A stretch of 64,000 nt of DNA from Alteromonas sp. IB21 (GTDB lineage Bacteria > Pseudomonadota > Gammaproteobacteria > Enterobacterales > Alteromonadaceae). Of the stretch, positions 26,451-34,460 are shown piece after piece. The position numbers were made by a program, and so were the translations under genes. Numbering within the stretch: the stretch's first letter is position 1; every line of letters starts with the position of its first letter. The notes beneath the pieces were generated by a model, which had not been told where the DNA came from, did no database searches, and worked only from the letters and a program-made list of their open reading frames with translations. The DNA lies in assembly GCF_016405965.1 (NCBI RefSeq), contig NZ_JAEFCD010000008.1, positions 62,001 through 126,000 of the forward strand, given 5' to 3'.

Positions 26451-27734
26451 ATGCCGTGGCTAGATTGGATTAGTTTATTTGTACGTTGGTTTCACGTCAT
26501 CGCAGGTGTGGCGTGGATTGGCGCGTCGTTTTACTTTATTTGGCTGGACAATAACTTACGTACGCCACCAAAGTGGAAGCAAGACAAGGGGATCAAAGGC
26601 GATTTATGGGCTATTCATGGCGGAGGATTTTACGAAGTCGCCAAGTACGCTTATGGCCCAGAGAAAATGCCAGAGACCCTGCATTGGTTTAAGTGGGAAG
26701 CCTATACGACTTGGCTATCGGGCTTCGCCCTTCTTATTATCGTTTACTACTTTGGAGCCAGCGCCTACCTTATAGACCCATCGGTCAATGCCATGTCGCC
26801 AGCCACGGCAATATCTTTGGGGTTAGGGTTAATCTTTGGTGGTCTAGCCTTGTATGAGCTTGCCTGTCGTAGTCCATTGGCAAAATACCCACTCGCCTTC
26901 GGCATTGGATTAGTTGCGCTTATTTGCGTTGTTAGCTACCTGTCTACTCAGTGGTTTAGCGGTCGCGGCGCCTATATCCACGTTGGTGCACTTATCGGCA
27001 CTATTATGGCTGGTAACGTGTTTTTTAATATTATGCCGAACCAGCGCAAGATGGTGGCAGCTGTAGCAGATAAAAAAGACATTGACCCAAGCTGGGGAGC
27101 AAGCGCTAAATTGCGCTCGGTGCATAATAACTATTTCACCTTACCCCTGCTTTTTATCATGATTTCCAATCACTATCCCATGACTTACCAGCATCCACAA
27201 AACTGGCTGGTACTTATTGCCATCATGGCGACAGCTGCGTGGATAAGACATTTCTTTAATTTGCGTCACGTGGGCACCACTAAACCAAGTATTTTAGTTT
27301 CTGGTGCAGCAGCGATGCTCGCGATAGCACTGTGGGTGTCTTGGCCGCAATCTTCTTTAGAGACAACGTTTGGTCATGACACTGCCCATTCGCCAAATAA
27401 TGCTGAGCTCGATGCAATGCATACCTCATCTAATCGAGATGGAATGAGTAATGAAAACGGTGACTCACACACTAGCATGGTGGTTAGTGATGAGAGGGTG
27501 GCGAGTTTGGTAGCAACACACTGTGTGAGCTGTCATTCACGAACGCCAACGGATGATATCTTCAAAGTCGCCCCATTGGGCGTGGTGCTCGATACATGGG
27601 AAGACATTGAGCGGTTTGCACCGCAGCTGGTTCGCAGAACCACGGTGACCAAGGATATGCCGTTTTTAAACAAAACCCAGATGACTGATGCCGAGCGTCA
27701 GGACATCGCTAAATGGTTTGCACAGAAACGATAG
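26451..27734 (+). CDS. puuD: Membrane urate hydroxylase PuuD with cytochrome c domain
   Basis: A 427-residue protein of the PuuD type: about eight membrane helices with WFHVIAGVAWIGASFYFIWLDNNL at the N-terminus, followed by a linker rich in polar residues (about 310-345) and a C-terminal cytochrome c domain with CVSCH at 358-362. It oxidises urate to 5-hydroxyisourate and passes electrons to the respiratory chain, replacing soluble uricase. Last gene of the xdh operon, with a strong AAGGAG site. A convergent terminator follows. Confidence 0.94.
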   Translation: MPWLDWISLFVRWFHVIAGVAWIGASFYFIWLDNNLRTPPKWKQDKGIKGDLWAIHGGGFYEVAKYAYGPEKMPETLHWFKWEAYTTWLSGFALLIIVYYFGASAYLIDPSVNAMSPATAISLGLGLIFGGLALYELACRSPLAKYPLAFGIGLVALICVVSYLSTQWFSGRGAYIHVGALIGTIMAGNVFFNIMPNQRKMVAAVADKKDIDPSWGASAKLRSVHNNYFTLPLLFIMISNHYPMTYQHPQNWLVLIAIMATAAWIRHFFNLRHVGTTKPSILVSGAAAMLAIALWVSWPQSSLETTFGHDTAHSPNNAELDAMHTSSNRDGMSNENGDSHTSMVVSDERVASLVATHCVSCHSRTPTDDIFKVAPLGVVLDTWEDIERFAPQLVRRTTVTKDMPFLNKTQMTDAERQDIAKWFAQKR

Positions 27735-27743
27735 GCTCACCGA

Positions 27744-27782
27744 AAAGCGGTGTAGGTACGCTCTACTTACCTATACCGCTTT
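27744..27782. terminator. Convergent terminator after puuD
   Basis: AAAGCGGTGTAGGTA (27744-27758) pairs with TACCTATACCGCTTT (27768-27782) over a 9-base loop, one mismatch. It sits between puuD and the minus-strand cyclase and overlaps the cyclase stop codon. Short A and T runs suit both strands. Confidence 0.65.
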
Positions 27783-29048
27783 ATCAATTATTATTTCGGC
27801 TTGCCGACAGTGCTTTTTTCCATACATTTCCTCGTCAGCTCGGTCTAACCACTCCTGAACCGAAGTTATATCTTCATGCCACTCGACCCACCCCACGCTA
27901 TATTCGATAGGGACAACTTCGCTTTCGCTTACCTTTATTTGAAACTTGCACTGTGCAGCTCGTTCAAAAAATGCTTCTGCTTCCTTCCCACTTGTTCCAT
28001 AGAGCAAAATAACGAACTCATCGCCACCAATACGGCCAAACCGGTCACTATCCCTTAGTAGCTGGCTCATTGACTCTGAGAATGTGACTAAGGCCTTATC
28101 TCCAAGTTTGTGACCGTACTTATCGTTTATTTCTTTAAATTTATTAAGGTCTATATACACAAGGGTGGAGGTTTGTTGACCTCTATCCATTCGCGCTATC
28201 TCATCACTTAACTGACTAAAAATTTCTCGTCTGTTGGCCAGCCCTGTGAGGGAGTCAGTTTTTGAAAGGTGCTCTAGCTTGGTTACAGCACTCATTAGCG
28301 CTTGCTGTTGAACTTTCTCTCGCGTGATATCATCTGCCGTACCCAGAATACGGGATTCTCTTTCTCTATCATCGAAAATAAGACTTCCTCTATCATGAAG
28401 GTACTTTATTTCACCTTTCGAGTCATAGATCCGATATTGAATATCCCAATTTTGAAGTGGGCGACGGTTGAATACGTTTAATACTCTGGCTTTGTCGTCA
28501 TCGTGGACATAATCGAGGAATCGCATTGGATGACAGTACAGTTCATACTCATTACGACCATAAATGTTCTCATAACCCTCATTAACGTACTGCATTTTGC
28601 TGAGATCAGGCGTGGCCACCCATATGAACGTTCTGTCTGAAAAAGCACTGACTATTTTGCTAAACAGCGCATCAACTTGAAAAAGCTCTGACTGAATACG
28701 CTTTTTATCGTCGATATCTTCTACAACAGAAATGAAGTAATCGGGGTTGTTATTTTTGTCTCTGATAAGAGAAACGGTAAGCTTCGCCCAAACGTGCTCT
28801 CCATCTCGTCTTATGTATCGCTTTTCAAGCGAATAATTGTCGATATTCCCTTTTAACAAATTTTCAAGGTAATCTAAATCTTCACCTAAATATTCTGGAG
28901 CGGTTAACTCTTGAAAAGTAAGCGTTGTAAGCTCATGTTCTGCGTACCCTAAGAAATCGCAAAGCCTTTTGTTTACACGTATAAAGCTTCCGTCCACACT
29001 GACGTGGGCTAACCCCACAGGACAGAAGTGAAAAGTCTTTTCAAACAT
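27771..29048 (-). CDS. PAS-PAS-GGDEF diguanylate cyclase
   Basis: A 425-residue cytoplasmic sensor-cyclase. Two PAS domains are visible: the first begins FHFCPVGLAHVSVDGSFIRV, the second around KIVSAFSDRTFIWVATPDLS, each ending in PAC-like text (FISVVEDIDDKK, ILGTADDITREK). The GGDEF domain has an intact GGDEF (RIGGDEFVILLYG) and an RxxD inhibitory site (RDSD) five residues before it, so c-di-GMP synthesis with feedback is expected. A start at 29048 has AAGGGGA at good spacing; an ATG at 29081 adds 11 residues and has a cramped AGAGG. It converges with puuD. Confidence 0.9.
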   Translation of the reverse strand: MFEKTFHFCPVGLAHVSVDGSFIRVNKRLCDFLGYAEHELTTLTFQELTAPEYLGEDLDYLENLLKGNIDNYSLEKRYIRRDGEHVWAKLTVSLIRDKNNNPDYFISVVEDIDDKKRIQSELFQVDALFSKIVSAFSDRTFIWVATPDLSKMQYVNEGYENIYGRNEYELYCHPMRFLDYVHDDDKARVLNVFNRRPLQNWDIQYRIYDSKGEIKYLHDRGSLIFDDRERESRILGTADDITREKVQQQALMSAVTKLEHLSKTDSLTGLANRREIFSQLSDEIARMDRGQQTSTLVYIDLNKFKEINDKYGHKLGDKALVTFSESMSQLLRDSDRFGRIGGDEFVILLYGTSGKEAEAFFERAAQCKFQIKVSESEVVPIEYSVGWVEWHEDITSVQEWLDRADEEMYGKKHCRQAEIIIDKAV

Positions 29049-29233
29049 GGGGCCAGTCCCCTTTACGTGGCTGCATTCCATCGCCTCTTAAGTGAGTGGT
29101 CACACAATGTGATCACGGATTATACTTTCGTATAACTAATTATAGATTAGTTTTATTTTTCCGCTAAAAAATGTCCCTAAGAAAAAGGCTTAGATACGTT
29201 TTATAGAATCTGCCCTTTGAAGCACGACTAAAA

Positions 29234-29262
29234 GAAGCGGTGCATCACGAACGCACCGCATA
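29234..29262 (-). terminator. Terminator after the HxlR regulator
   Basis: GCGGTGC (29237-29243) and GCACCGC (29252-29258) form a stem; on the minus strand it is followed by TTCTTTT. It lies 15 bases past the HxlR stop. Confidence 0.6.
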
Positions 29263-29272
29263 GGCACTCGTT

Positions 29273-29632
29273 TTAATTATCTGAGTGACTTTCAGACCAC
29301 ACGCGAAGCTGTTCGAGTATGTCTAACGCGGAGCGACCAAATTCAGTAAGACTATAAGTGACAGCAATGGGTCGGGTATCAATAACGCTGCGCAAAACCA
29401 TTCCATTGTTTTCAAGTTCTTTTAGGCGCTGATCGATCATTTTACGGCTTGCGCCACCAAGCATTCGGCACAAGTCGTTAAAGCGAACCGGTTCATCTTT
29501 AAGATGATAGATGATTGAGCCTGTCCACTTTCCACCTATTAACCGCATTCCACGCTCAATAGCACAGGGTTCAGTACACGTATTTAGTACCGTTTTTTTA
29601 CCCTTGGCATCTGTTTTGATCTCAGTTTTCAT
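29273..29632 (-). CDS. HxlR family transcriptional regulator
   Basis: A 119-residue winged-helix regulator of the HxlR/MarR-like group: CAIERGMRLIGGKWTGSIIYHL, then RFNDLCRMLGGASRKMIDQRLKELE and the VTYSLTEFGRSALDIL wing. One conserved-type Cys (CAIERG) and another in DLCRML could sense redox or electrophiles as in YodB/QorR relatives. It is divergent from the IorAB-like oxidase genes and probably controls them. Start at 29632 ATG. Confidence 0.9.
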   Translation of the reverse strand: MKTEIKTDAKGKKTVLNTCTEPCAIERGMRLIGGKWTGSIIYHLKDEPVRFNDLCRMLGGASRKMIDQRLKELENNGMVLRSVIDTRPIAVTYSLTEFGRSALDILEQLRVWSESHSDN

Positions 29633-30065
29633 TCATGTCCTTTAAAAGAGCGACCAGTAACCAAAAGTATACTGATTGCTAAATTAAACAAGGTTACTAA
29701 ACTATACCATGCTTAAAAGCTAACCCAAAGGCTAACTCCTTTCGCTTTTTAGTCTTGTATTTTTTAAAAAGGTGCATGCCTGATAAGCAACTTAAAGCCA
29801 TAGTACACAGATTTTTTATAAGCTTTGAAACCCTCACAAGCATCGAAAATAGATCTTTTCAAAAGCTTTGAGAGTAACGGTCTCCAATACATCATTTTAA
29901 TTTTGAAGCCAAGCTTTGCCGTAAACCGGCGTCGTTTGTTAATAAACACAGGTAACAACGAAAAATTTAGCATTAAGCGCTGTAGTAATTTGGTATGCCA
30001 AGCGGGCTAATCAAACCTATCTTGGTGAGACTGCCTTTAACTCTAACTTCTCGGTAATAACGATC
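29633..30065. other. Divergent region between hxlR and the oxidase operon
   Basis: A 433-base AT-rich region. Near the HxlR start are two similar direct elements, GTAACCAAAAGTATAC (29657-29672) and GTTACTAAACTATAC (29693-29707), candidates for HxlR sites. The middle (29764-29973) has a minus-strand frame of 69 codons rich in Lys and aromatic residues that matches nothing recognised. The oxidase promoter is probably in the last 100 bases. Confidence 0.45.
29657..29707. promoter_or_regulatory. Candidate HxlR binding sites
   Basis: Two imperfect direct copies of GTWACYAAA-STATAC (one-base length difference) lie 24 and 60 bases upstream of the hxlR ATG. The first includes the palindrome AGTATACT. 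Paired GTAC/GTATAC-type sites in the divergent region are usual for HxlR autoregulation, but no footprint supports these here. Confidence 0.35.
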
Positions 30066-30557
30066 ATGATTGAATTTATATTGAATGGAAATAAAGTGCA
30101 GACGGATGCTGCCGCAGATACCCCACTCGTATGGGTAATACGAGACGAATTTGGGCTTAAAGGGACGAAGTTTGGGTGTGGCGTTGCCATGTGCGGAGTT
30201 TGCACTGTTCATATTGATGGTAACGCAATTCGTTCATGCTCATATCCGGTTTCCGCGGCCAATGGCAAAGAAGTCAGTACCATAGAAAGCTTGAATGGTG
30301 AGCACCCACTTCAGTCTGCTTGGGTCGAAGAGCAGGTTCCCCAATGTGGTTACTGCCAATCTGGTCAAATTATGCAGGCTGCAACCCTTCTTAAAAGCAA
30401 TCCTAATCCGACAGACGAAGAAATTGTCAACCATATGAATTCAAATTACTGTCGCTGCATGGCCTACACTCGAATAAAAAAAGCGATAAAACGCGCCGCA
30501 ACCTCTTCTGTAGAATATTTTGATCCAAACGCACCGAAAGAAGGTGAAAACGCATGA
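30066..30557 (+). CDS. IorA-like 2Fe-2S subunit of a molybdenum hydroxylase
   Basis: A 163-residue xanthine-oxidase-family iron-sulfur subunit. First cluster: CGVAMCGVCTVH; second: CGYCQSGQIM and CRCMAY. It resembles isoquinoline 1-oxidoreductase alpha (IorA) and aldehyde-oxidase small subunits that lack FAD. It overlaps its partner subunit by 4 bases. Electrons probably go to a cytochrome rather than NAD, since there is no flavin subunit nearby. Substrate unknown. Ribosome site is weak. Confidence 0.9.
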   Translation: MIEFILNGNKVQTDAAADTPLVWVIRDEFGLKGTKFGCGVAMCGVCTVHIDGNAIRSCSYPVSAANGKEVSTIESLNGEHPLQSAWVEEQVPQCGYCQSGQIMQAATLLKSNPNPTDEEIVNHMNSNYCRCMAYTRIKKAIKRAATSSVEYFDPNAPKEGENA

Positions 30558-32851
30558 GCATAAGAGATATTTCTAAAGAAAAGAAAGACATGGTTAGCCT
30601 TTCTCGCCGCTCTTTTATGGTAGGGTCGGTGAAAACCTCATTACTCATGGCTTTTGGTGCTTCAGCCCTCCCTTCTTTGTTATCTGCAAAAGAAGCGCTA
30701 GCATCAAAAACCTTTGCGCCTAATGTATGGTTTGAAATGGACACCACCGGCAAAGTTACAGTGAACATTGCTAAAGCAGAAATGGGCCAGCATGTTGGCA
30801 CAGCCATCGCTCGAATCTTAGCTGACGAACTGGAATGTGACTGGAATAAAGTTGCTATTGTTCACGTTGATACAGATCCGAAGTGGGGCTATATGGTCAC
30901 AGGCGGCTCTTGGTCAGTTTTTCAAACCTATAAACCCATGTCTCAAGCTGGCGCTGCCGGCCGGCAAGTGTTAGTTCGCGCGGGCGCAGAACTGCTTGGT
31001 GTTCCAGAATCTAGCTGCGAAGCAAAATCAGGGTTTATCGTGTCCGGCAGCAAGAAGATAAGCTACGGCGATATTGTTGCTAAAGGAAATATTGACAAGA
31101 CATTTTCAGCGGATGAGTTGTCGGCGTTACCAATCAAGCCTGGCAATAAGAAGCACCTTATTGGCATAGGTAACGATTATAAAGCGCTGGATATCCCACC
31201 TAAAACCGATGGAACTGCAGTGTATGGTATTGATGTTGAAGTCGACAATATGCTCTACGCTCGCCCTATCCTTCCGCCTACGCGATATGGAAGCACGGTA
31301 ACGAATGTAGACGACAGCCAAGCTAAATCACTGCCTGGCTATAAAGGCTATAAAGTGTTGTCTGACCCATCGAATACTGTTGAGGGGTGGGTAGCTATTC
31401 TCGCCAGCGATTACCCTACTGCTATTAAAGCCGTGGACATGGTTAAGGTGACATACAACGCCGGTAAAACAGTTAACGTCAATGAAGCTGATATTCAAAA
31501 AGAAGGCGAGCGAATTTGTAGAGACCGTAATGAGGGTACACTTTTCGTCGATGAGGGTAATATTGTAGAAGCGCAACAAAAAGCGGCGAATACTATCGAG
31601 GCTATGTACACCACATCCACTGCTAGTCACTTTCAACTTGAACCCGTAAACGCCGTTGCCGAGTTTAAAGACGGAAAGTGGCATATTCACACGGGAAATC
31701 AGTGGCAGGGCCTTACGCTACCGGCCGTTGCCAAGGCGGCAGGTGTCTCTGATTCTGAGGTTGTGATTCATCAATATTACTTAGGGGGTGGCTTTGGTCG
31801 CCGTCTTTTTGGCGACTGGATTATTCCTACAGTACTTACAGCGAAAGCGGCAGGTCAACCTGTGAAAATGTTGTTTATGCGGCCTGACGACGCAATGTTC
31901 GACCAACCGAGATCTGCGTCTACATCGCTCTTTAACGCTGCTTTTGATGAGTCTGGCAAGTTTTTAGGAATGGAACATGCGCTAGCCGCTGGCTGGCCGA
32001 CTCTCGCTATGGCACCTAGCTTCATGCCCGACGGCGTGGATGGAAAAGGAAAAGTAGACCCGTTTTCAGCTTCCGGCGCAGACCACTGGTATAGTATGGA
32101 GCATCACAGAGCACGGGTTATTAATAACAAAGTAGCGCAAAACACCTTCACTCCCGGCTGGCTACGTTCAGTGGGCCAAGGATGGATAGTGTGGGGACTG
32201 GAAAGCTTTATCGATGAAGTGGCTCATGAGGCTAAGCAAAACCCTGTCGATTTCAGACTTGCCATGCTTGATGGTAAAGGTAAACAAGCAGGCAAAGCGC
32301 CTGAAAGTGTTGGCGGAGCTAAACGGTTGGCCAACACCCTTGAAATCCTTAAGAGCAAGACCGCAAATGTAAAGCTAGCTGAGAACGAAGGCATTGGCTA
32401 TAGCGTCACCGCAGGGCAAGAGCGTACTATGCCTGCTTGGTTAGCTACCGCTGCCCACGTCCATGTCGATAAGGCGTCGGGCAAAATCACACTTAAAAAA
32501 CTTTGGGTTGTGGCTGATGCTGGTATCGTGGTTCACCCAGATGGTGCTATGGCACAAATGGAAGGCTCTTTACTATGGGGCACTAGCCTAGCACTGTTCG
32601 AGCATAACGAAATAAAGAACGGTTATGTTGCGAAGAAAAACCTTACCACCTATCAACCGCTTCGAATGAAAGATGTACCTGAAATGGATATCGAATTCGT
32701 TGAAAGCGACGAGTTCCCGGTGGGCTTAGGTGAGCCTGGTGTTATAGGTGTCGCACCTGCTGTGGGTAACGCGGTTTATCAGGCTGTGGGGGTGCGTTTG
32801 CGTCACCTTCCTATGTTATCTTCCCATGTTACTGAGGCGCTTAGTGCCTAA
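30554..32851 (+). CDS. IorB-like molybdopterin-binding subunit, Tat-exported
   Basis: A 765-residue subunit with an N-terminal twin-arginine signal: SRRSFMVGS at residues 16-24, then a hydrophobic stretch ending SAKEALA near residue 50. Molybdenum-cofactor features include AEMGQHVGTAIARILADEL, YLGGGFGRRLFGDW and the catalytic Glu region GLGEPGVIGVAPAVGNAV. The enzyme pair should work in the periplasm, oxidising an aldehyde or N-heterocycle. Adjacent HxlR suggests induction by such a compound. No cytochrome c subunit or XdhC-like chaperone is next to it. Confidence 0.9.
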   Translation: MSIRDISKEKKDMVSLSRRSFMVGSVKTSLLMAFGASALPSLLSAKEALASKTFAPNVWFEMDTTGKVTVNIAKAEMGQHVGTAIARILADELECDWNKVAIVHVDTDPKWGYMVTGGSWSVFQTYKPMSQAGAAGRQVLVRAGAELLGVPESSCEAKSGFIVSGSKKISYGDIVAKGNIDKTFSADELSALPIKPGNKKHLIGIGNDYKALDIPPKTDGTAVYGIDVEVDNMLYARPILPPTRYGSTVTNVDDSQAKSLPGYKGYKVLSDPSNTVEGWVAILASDYPTAIKAVDMVKVTYNAGKTVNVNEADIQKEGERICRDRNEGTLFVDEGNIVEAQQKAANTIEAMYTTSTASHFQLEPVNAVAEFKDGKWHIHTGNQWQGLTLPAVAKAAGVSDSEVVIHQYYLGGGFGRRLFGDWIIPTVLTAKAAGQPVKMLFMRPDDAMFDQPRSASTSLFNAAFDESGKFLGMEHALAAGWPTLAMAPSFMPDGVDGKGKVDPFSASGADHWYSMEHHRARVINNKVAQNTFTPGWLRSVGQGWIVWGLESFIDEVAHEAKQNPVDFRLAMLDGKGKQAGKAPESVGGAKRLANTLEILKSKTANVKLAENEGIGYSVTAGQERTMPAWLATAAHVHVDKASGKITLKKLWVVADAGIVVHPDGAMAQMEGSLLWGTSLALFEHNEIKNGYVAKKNLTTYQPLRMKDVPEMDIEFVESDEFPVGLGEPGVIGVAPAVGNAVYQAVGVRLRHLPMLSSHVTEALSA

Positions 32852-32939
32852 CATGTTACTGGTACGGTCACGCATTTTGCGTTTCTGGCAATTTACTGCG
32901 GTCAATGTGCTTTAGACAATGTACCTAGAATGTAAATCA

Positions 32940-32972
32940 AACAACCCGCGAAATCGCGGGTTGTTTTTTTTG
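32940..32972. terminator. Bidirectional terminator
   Basis: ACAACCCGCG (32941-32950) and CGCGGGTTGT (32955-32964) pair over a 4-base loop, followed by eight T residues; A residues precede the stem. It separates the oxidase operon from the converging PagL-like gene and is strong on the plus strand. Confidence 0.9.
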
Positions 32973-32997
32973 AGCTACGCGAAGCGAGAAGATCAGT

Positions 32998-33507
32998 TTA
33001 GAAATGATAGTGCGCACTTAAAACGAAAGATTCAGAACCTGGGTTTCTATCCCCTAAGCCACCGTTAGAAATATGCCCAATCTCAGCTTCAAATGACAAT
33101 AATTCGGAAACGTTATACAGCCCAGCAATTGAAGAATAAAACTCGACGGTATCACCTAAGTTTTCAGATTCATCAACGATACCTGCGTGAAACGCAGCGC
33201 GAATTGAAAAATCCTTGTATCGGTAAATATCTTTGGCAATGCCCGCTGCAAAATAGTGCTGACCTTGATCTGCATTAATTAAAAGTACCGTCGGTCTTAA
33301 ATCATAAAATTGCGCTAGAGGCTTATGGATATAAGCGACGTGAATGGCATAGCGGTCGGCATCGTCGAATAGGTTCCAAACTGCCGCACCGGCTTTTAAC
33401 TCGCTTCCTTGCGATAAAGCGTAACTTTTAGGCGCGAAAAGCGAAAAAATTAAAAGTGAAAAAATTAAAGGTAATGTAAGTGTGAGTGTTTTAAGTGTCA
33501 TTTTCAT
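32998..33507 (-). CDS. pagL: PagL-like lipid A 3-O-deacylase / acyloxyacyl hydrolase
   Basis: A 169-residue outer-membrane protein. Signal peptide with a long hydrophobic run ending PKSYALS (about residue 31); the rest alternates as a beta-barrel and ends with the aromatic HYHF typical of OMPs. The catalytic set is visible: His and Ser in GHISNGGLG and Glu in NPGSES, matching the His-Ser-Glu triad of PagL. It would remove an acyl chain from lipid A in the outer leaflet. Single gene, convergent with the oxidase operon. Confidence 0.78.
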   Translation of the reverse strand: MKMTLKTLTLTLPLIFSLLIFSLFAPKSYALSQGSELKAGAAVWNLFDDADRYAIHVAYIHKPLAQFYDLRPTVLLINADQGQHYFAAGIAKDIYRYKDFSIRAAFHAGIVDESENLGDTVEFYSSIAGLYNVSELLSFEAEIGHISNGGLGDRNPGSESFVLSAHYHF

Positions 33508-33820
33508 GGTTATACTGTTCTCAGAGATTGTATCGTTTTAATGTTTAAGAAAAACTAACAGTCCTCATAAAGGTGAAAAAATACCGTTCTGTCTAAGACG
33601 TCGATGTATCGTTAACTGAATAATGGATACTAGGTTACTTTTTTCAACCTAATTACTTTTAGTAATCTTATAACTTTGTAGAAAAAGACATTCACTATTG
33701 CTCTAAATATTGTGTTGCATGTGGATAATAGTATTAAGACACCAAAAGGTTTCGTTCTTTGGCGTACGTACAAGGCCGGTAAACTAGGCCGTTTAAGTTG
33801 AATAATATCGAGTGCAGTTT
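33508..33820. other. Divergent region upstream of the kefFC-like operon
   Basis: A 313-base AT-rich region. It contains two adjacent inverted repeats: TAGGTT (33631-33636) with AACCTA (33645-33650), and ATTAC (33652-33656) with GTAAT (33662-33666). These could be regulator sites for either flanking gene; no RNA gene was recognised. Confidence 0.4.
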
Positions 33821-34459
33821 ATGAGCGACAAAAGTACTATTGAAGAGACAAAACGCAGTAAAAAGGTCCTCGTGCTTTTTGCCCACCCTGCACAGACTGA
33901 ATCTGAGGTGAATGTTCCCCTTTTTCACGAGGCCAAATTAAACAGGCACGTCACAGCCGTCGATTTATATGCAGAATATCCCGACTTTAATATTGATATT
34001 GAGCGAGAACAGCAGCGCTTAATCGATCACGATGTGATCGTATTTCTTTTTCCCCTTTACTGGTACTCAACGCCATCCATTTTGAAAGAGTGGCAGGATT
34101 TGGTGTTAGAATATGGTTTTGCTTACGGCCATGAAGGCACCGCACTTAAAGACAAAATATTTCTCTGCGCGCTTAGCGCTGGCGGAAAAGAAGAAGCCTA
34201 TCAAAGCGATGGTTTTAATCACTACACGATAAGGCAATTGCTTCAACCCCTCGAACAAATGACTCAGATCACGCAAATGACCTATGTTGCTCCGTTTGCA
34301 CTTTTCGGCTCTAGAACCGCTCAAGAAGAGGCGCGAGTTTATGAGCATAGGGGCAAGTGGACCACCCTATTGAATAAACTGACAACCAATAGCCTTGATA
34401 TAGAAAAAGCACAGCATATCGAAAATCTTGCTGACCTTTGTACCTCGCAGGGAGAATAA
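33821..34459 (+). CDS. kefF: KefF/MdaB-like NAD(P)H quinone oxidoreductase
   Basis: A 212-residue flavodoxin-like oxidoreductase: VLVLFAHPAQTESEVNVPL, the FPLYWYSTPSILKEWQD flavin loop and ALSAGGKEEAY. KefF is the cytoplasmic ancillary subunit that activates the KefC potassium channel/antiporter and reduces quinones. The KefC-like gene begins one base after its stop, as in enterobacteria, so the call as KefF/KefG-type is supported by context. The ATG at 33821 is preferred to a GTG at 33812. Confidence 0.82.
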   Translation: MSDKSTIEETKRSKKVLVLFAHPAQTESEVNVPLFHEAKLNRHVTAVDLYAEYPDFNIDIEREQQRLIDHDVIVFLFPLYWYSTPSILKEWQDLVLEYGFAYGHEGTALKDKIFLCALSAGGKEEAYQSDGFNHYTIRQLLQPLEQMTQITQMTYVAPFALFGSRTAQEEARVYEHRGKWTTLLNKLTTNSLDIEKAQHIENLADLCTSQGE

Positions 34460-34460
34460 C

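Noticed and set aside
29764..29973. Minus-strand 69-codon frame between HxlR and the oxidase genes
   Set aside because: Composition is Lys- and aromatic-rich in AT-rich DNA and no family or clear ribosome site was recognised; left as part of the intergenic region.
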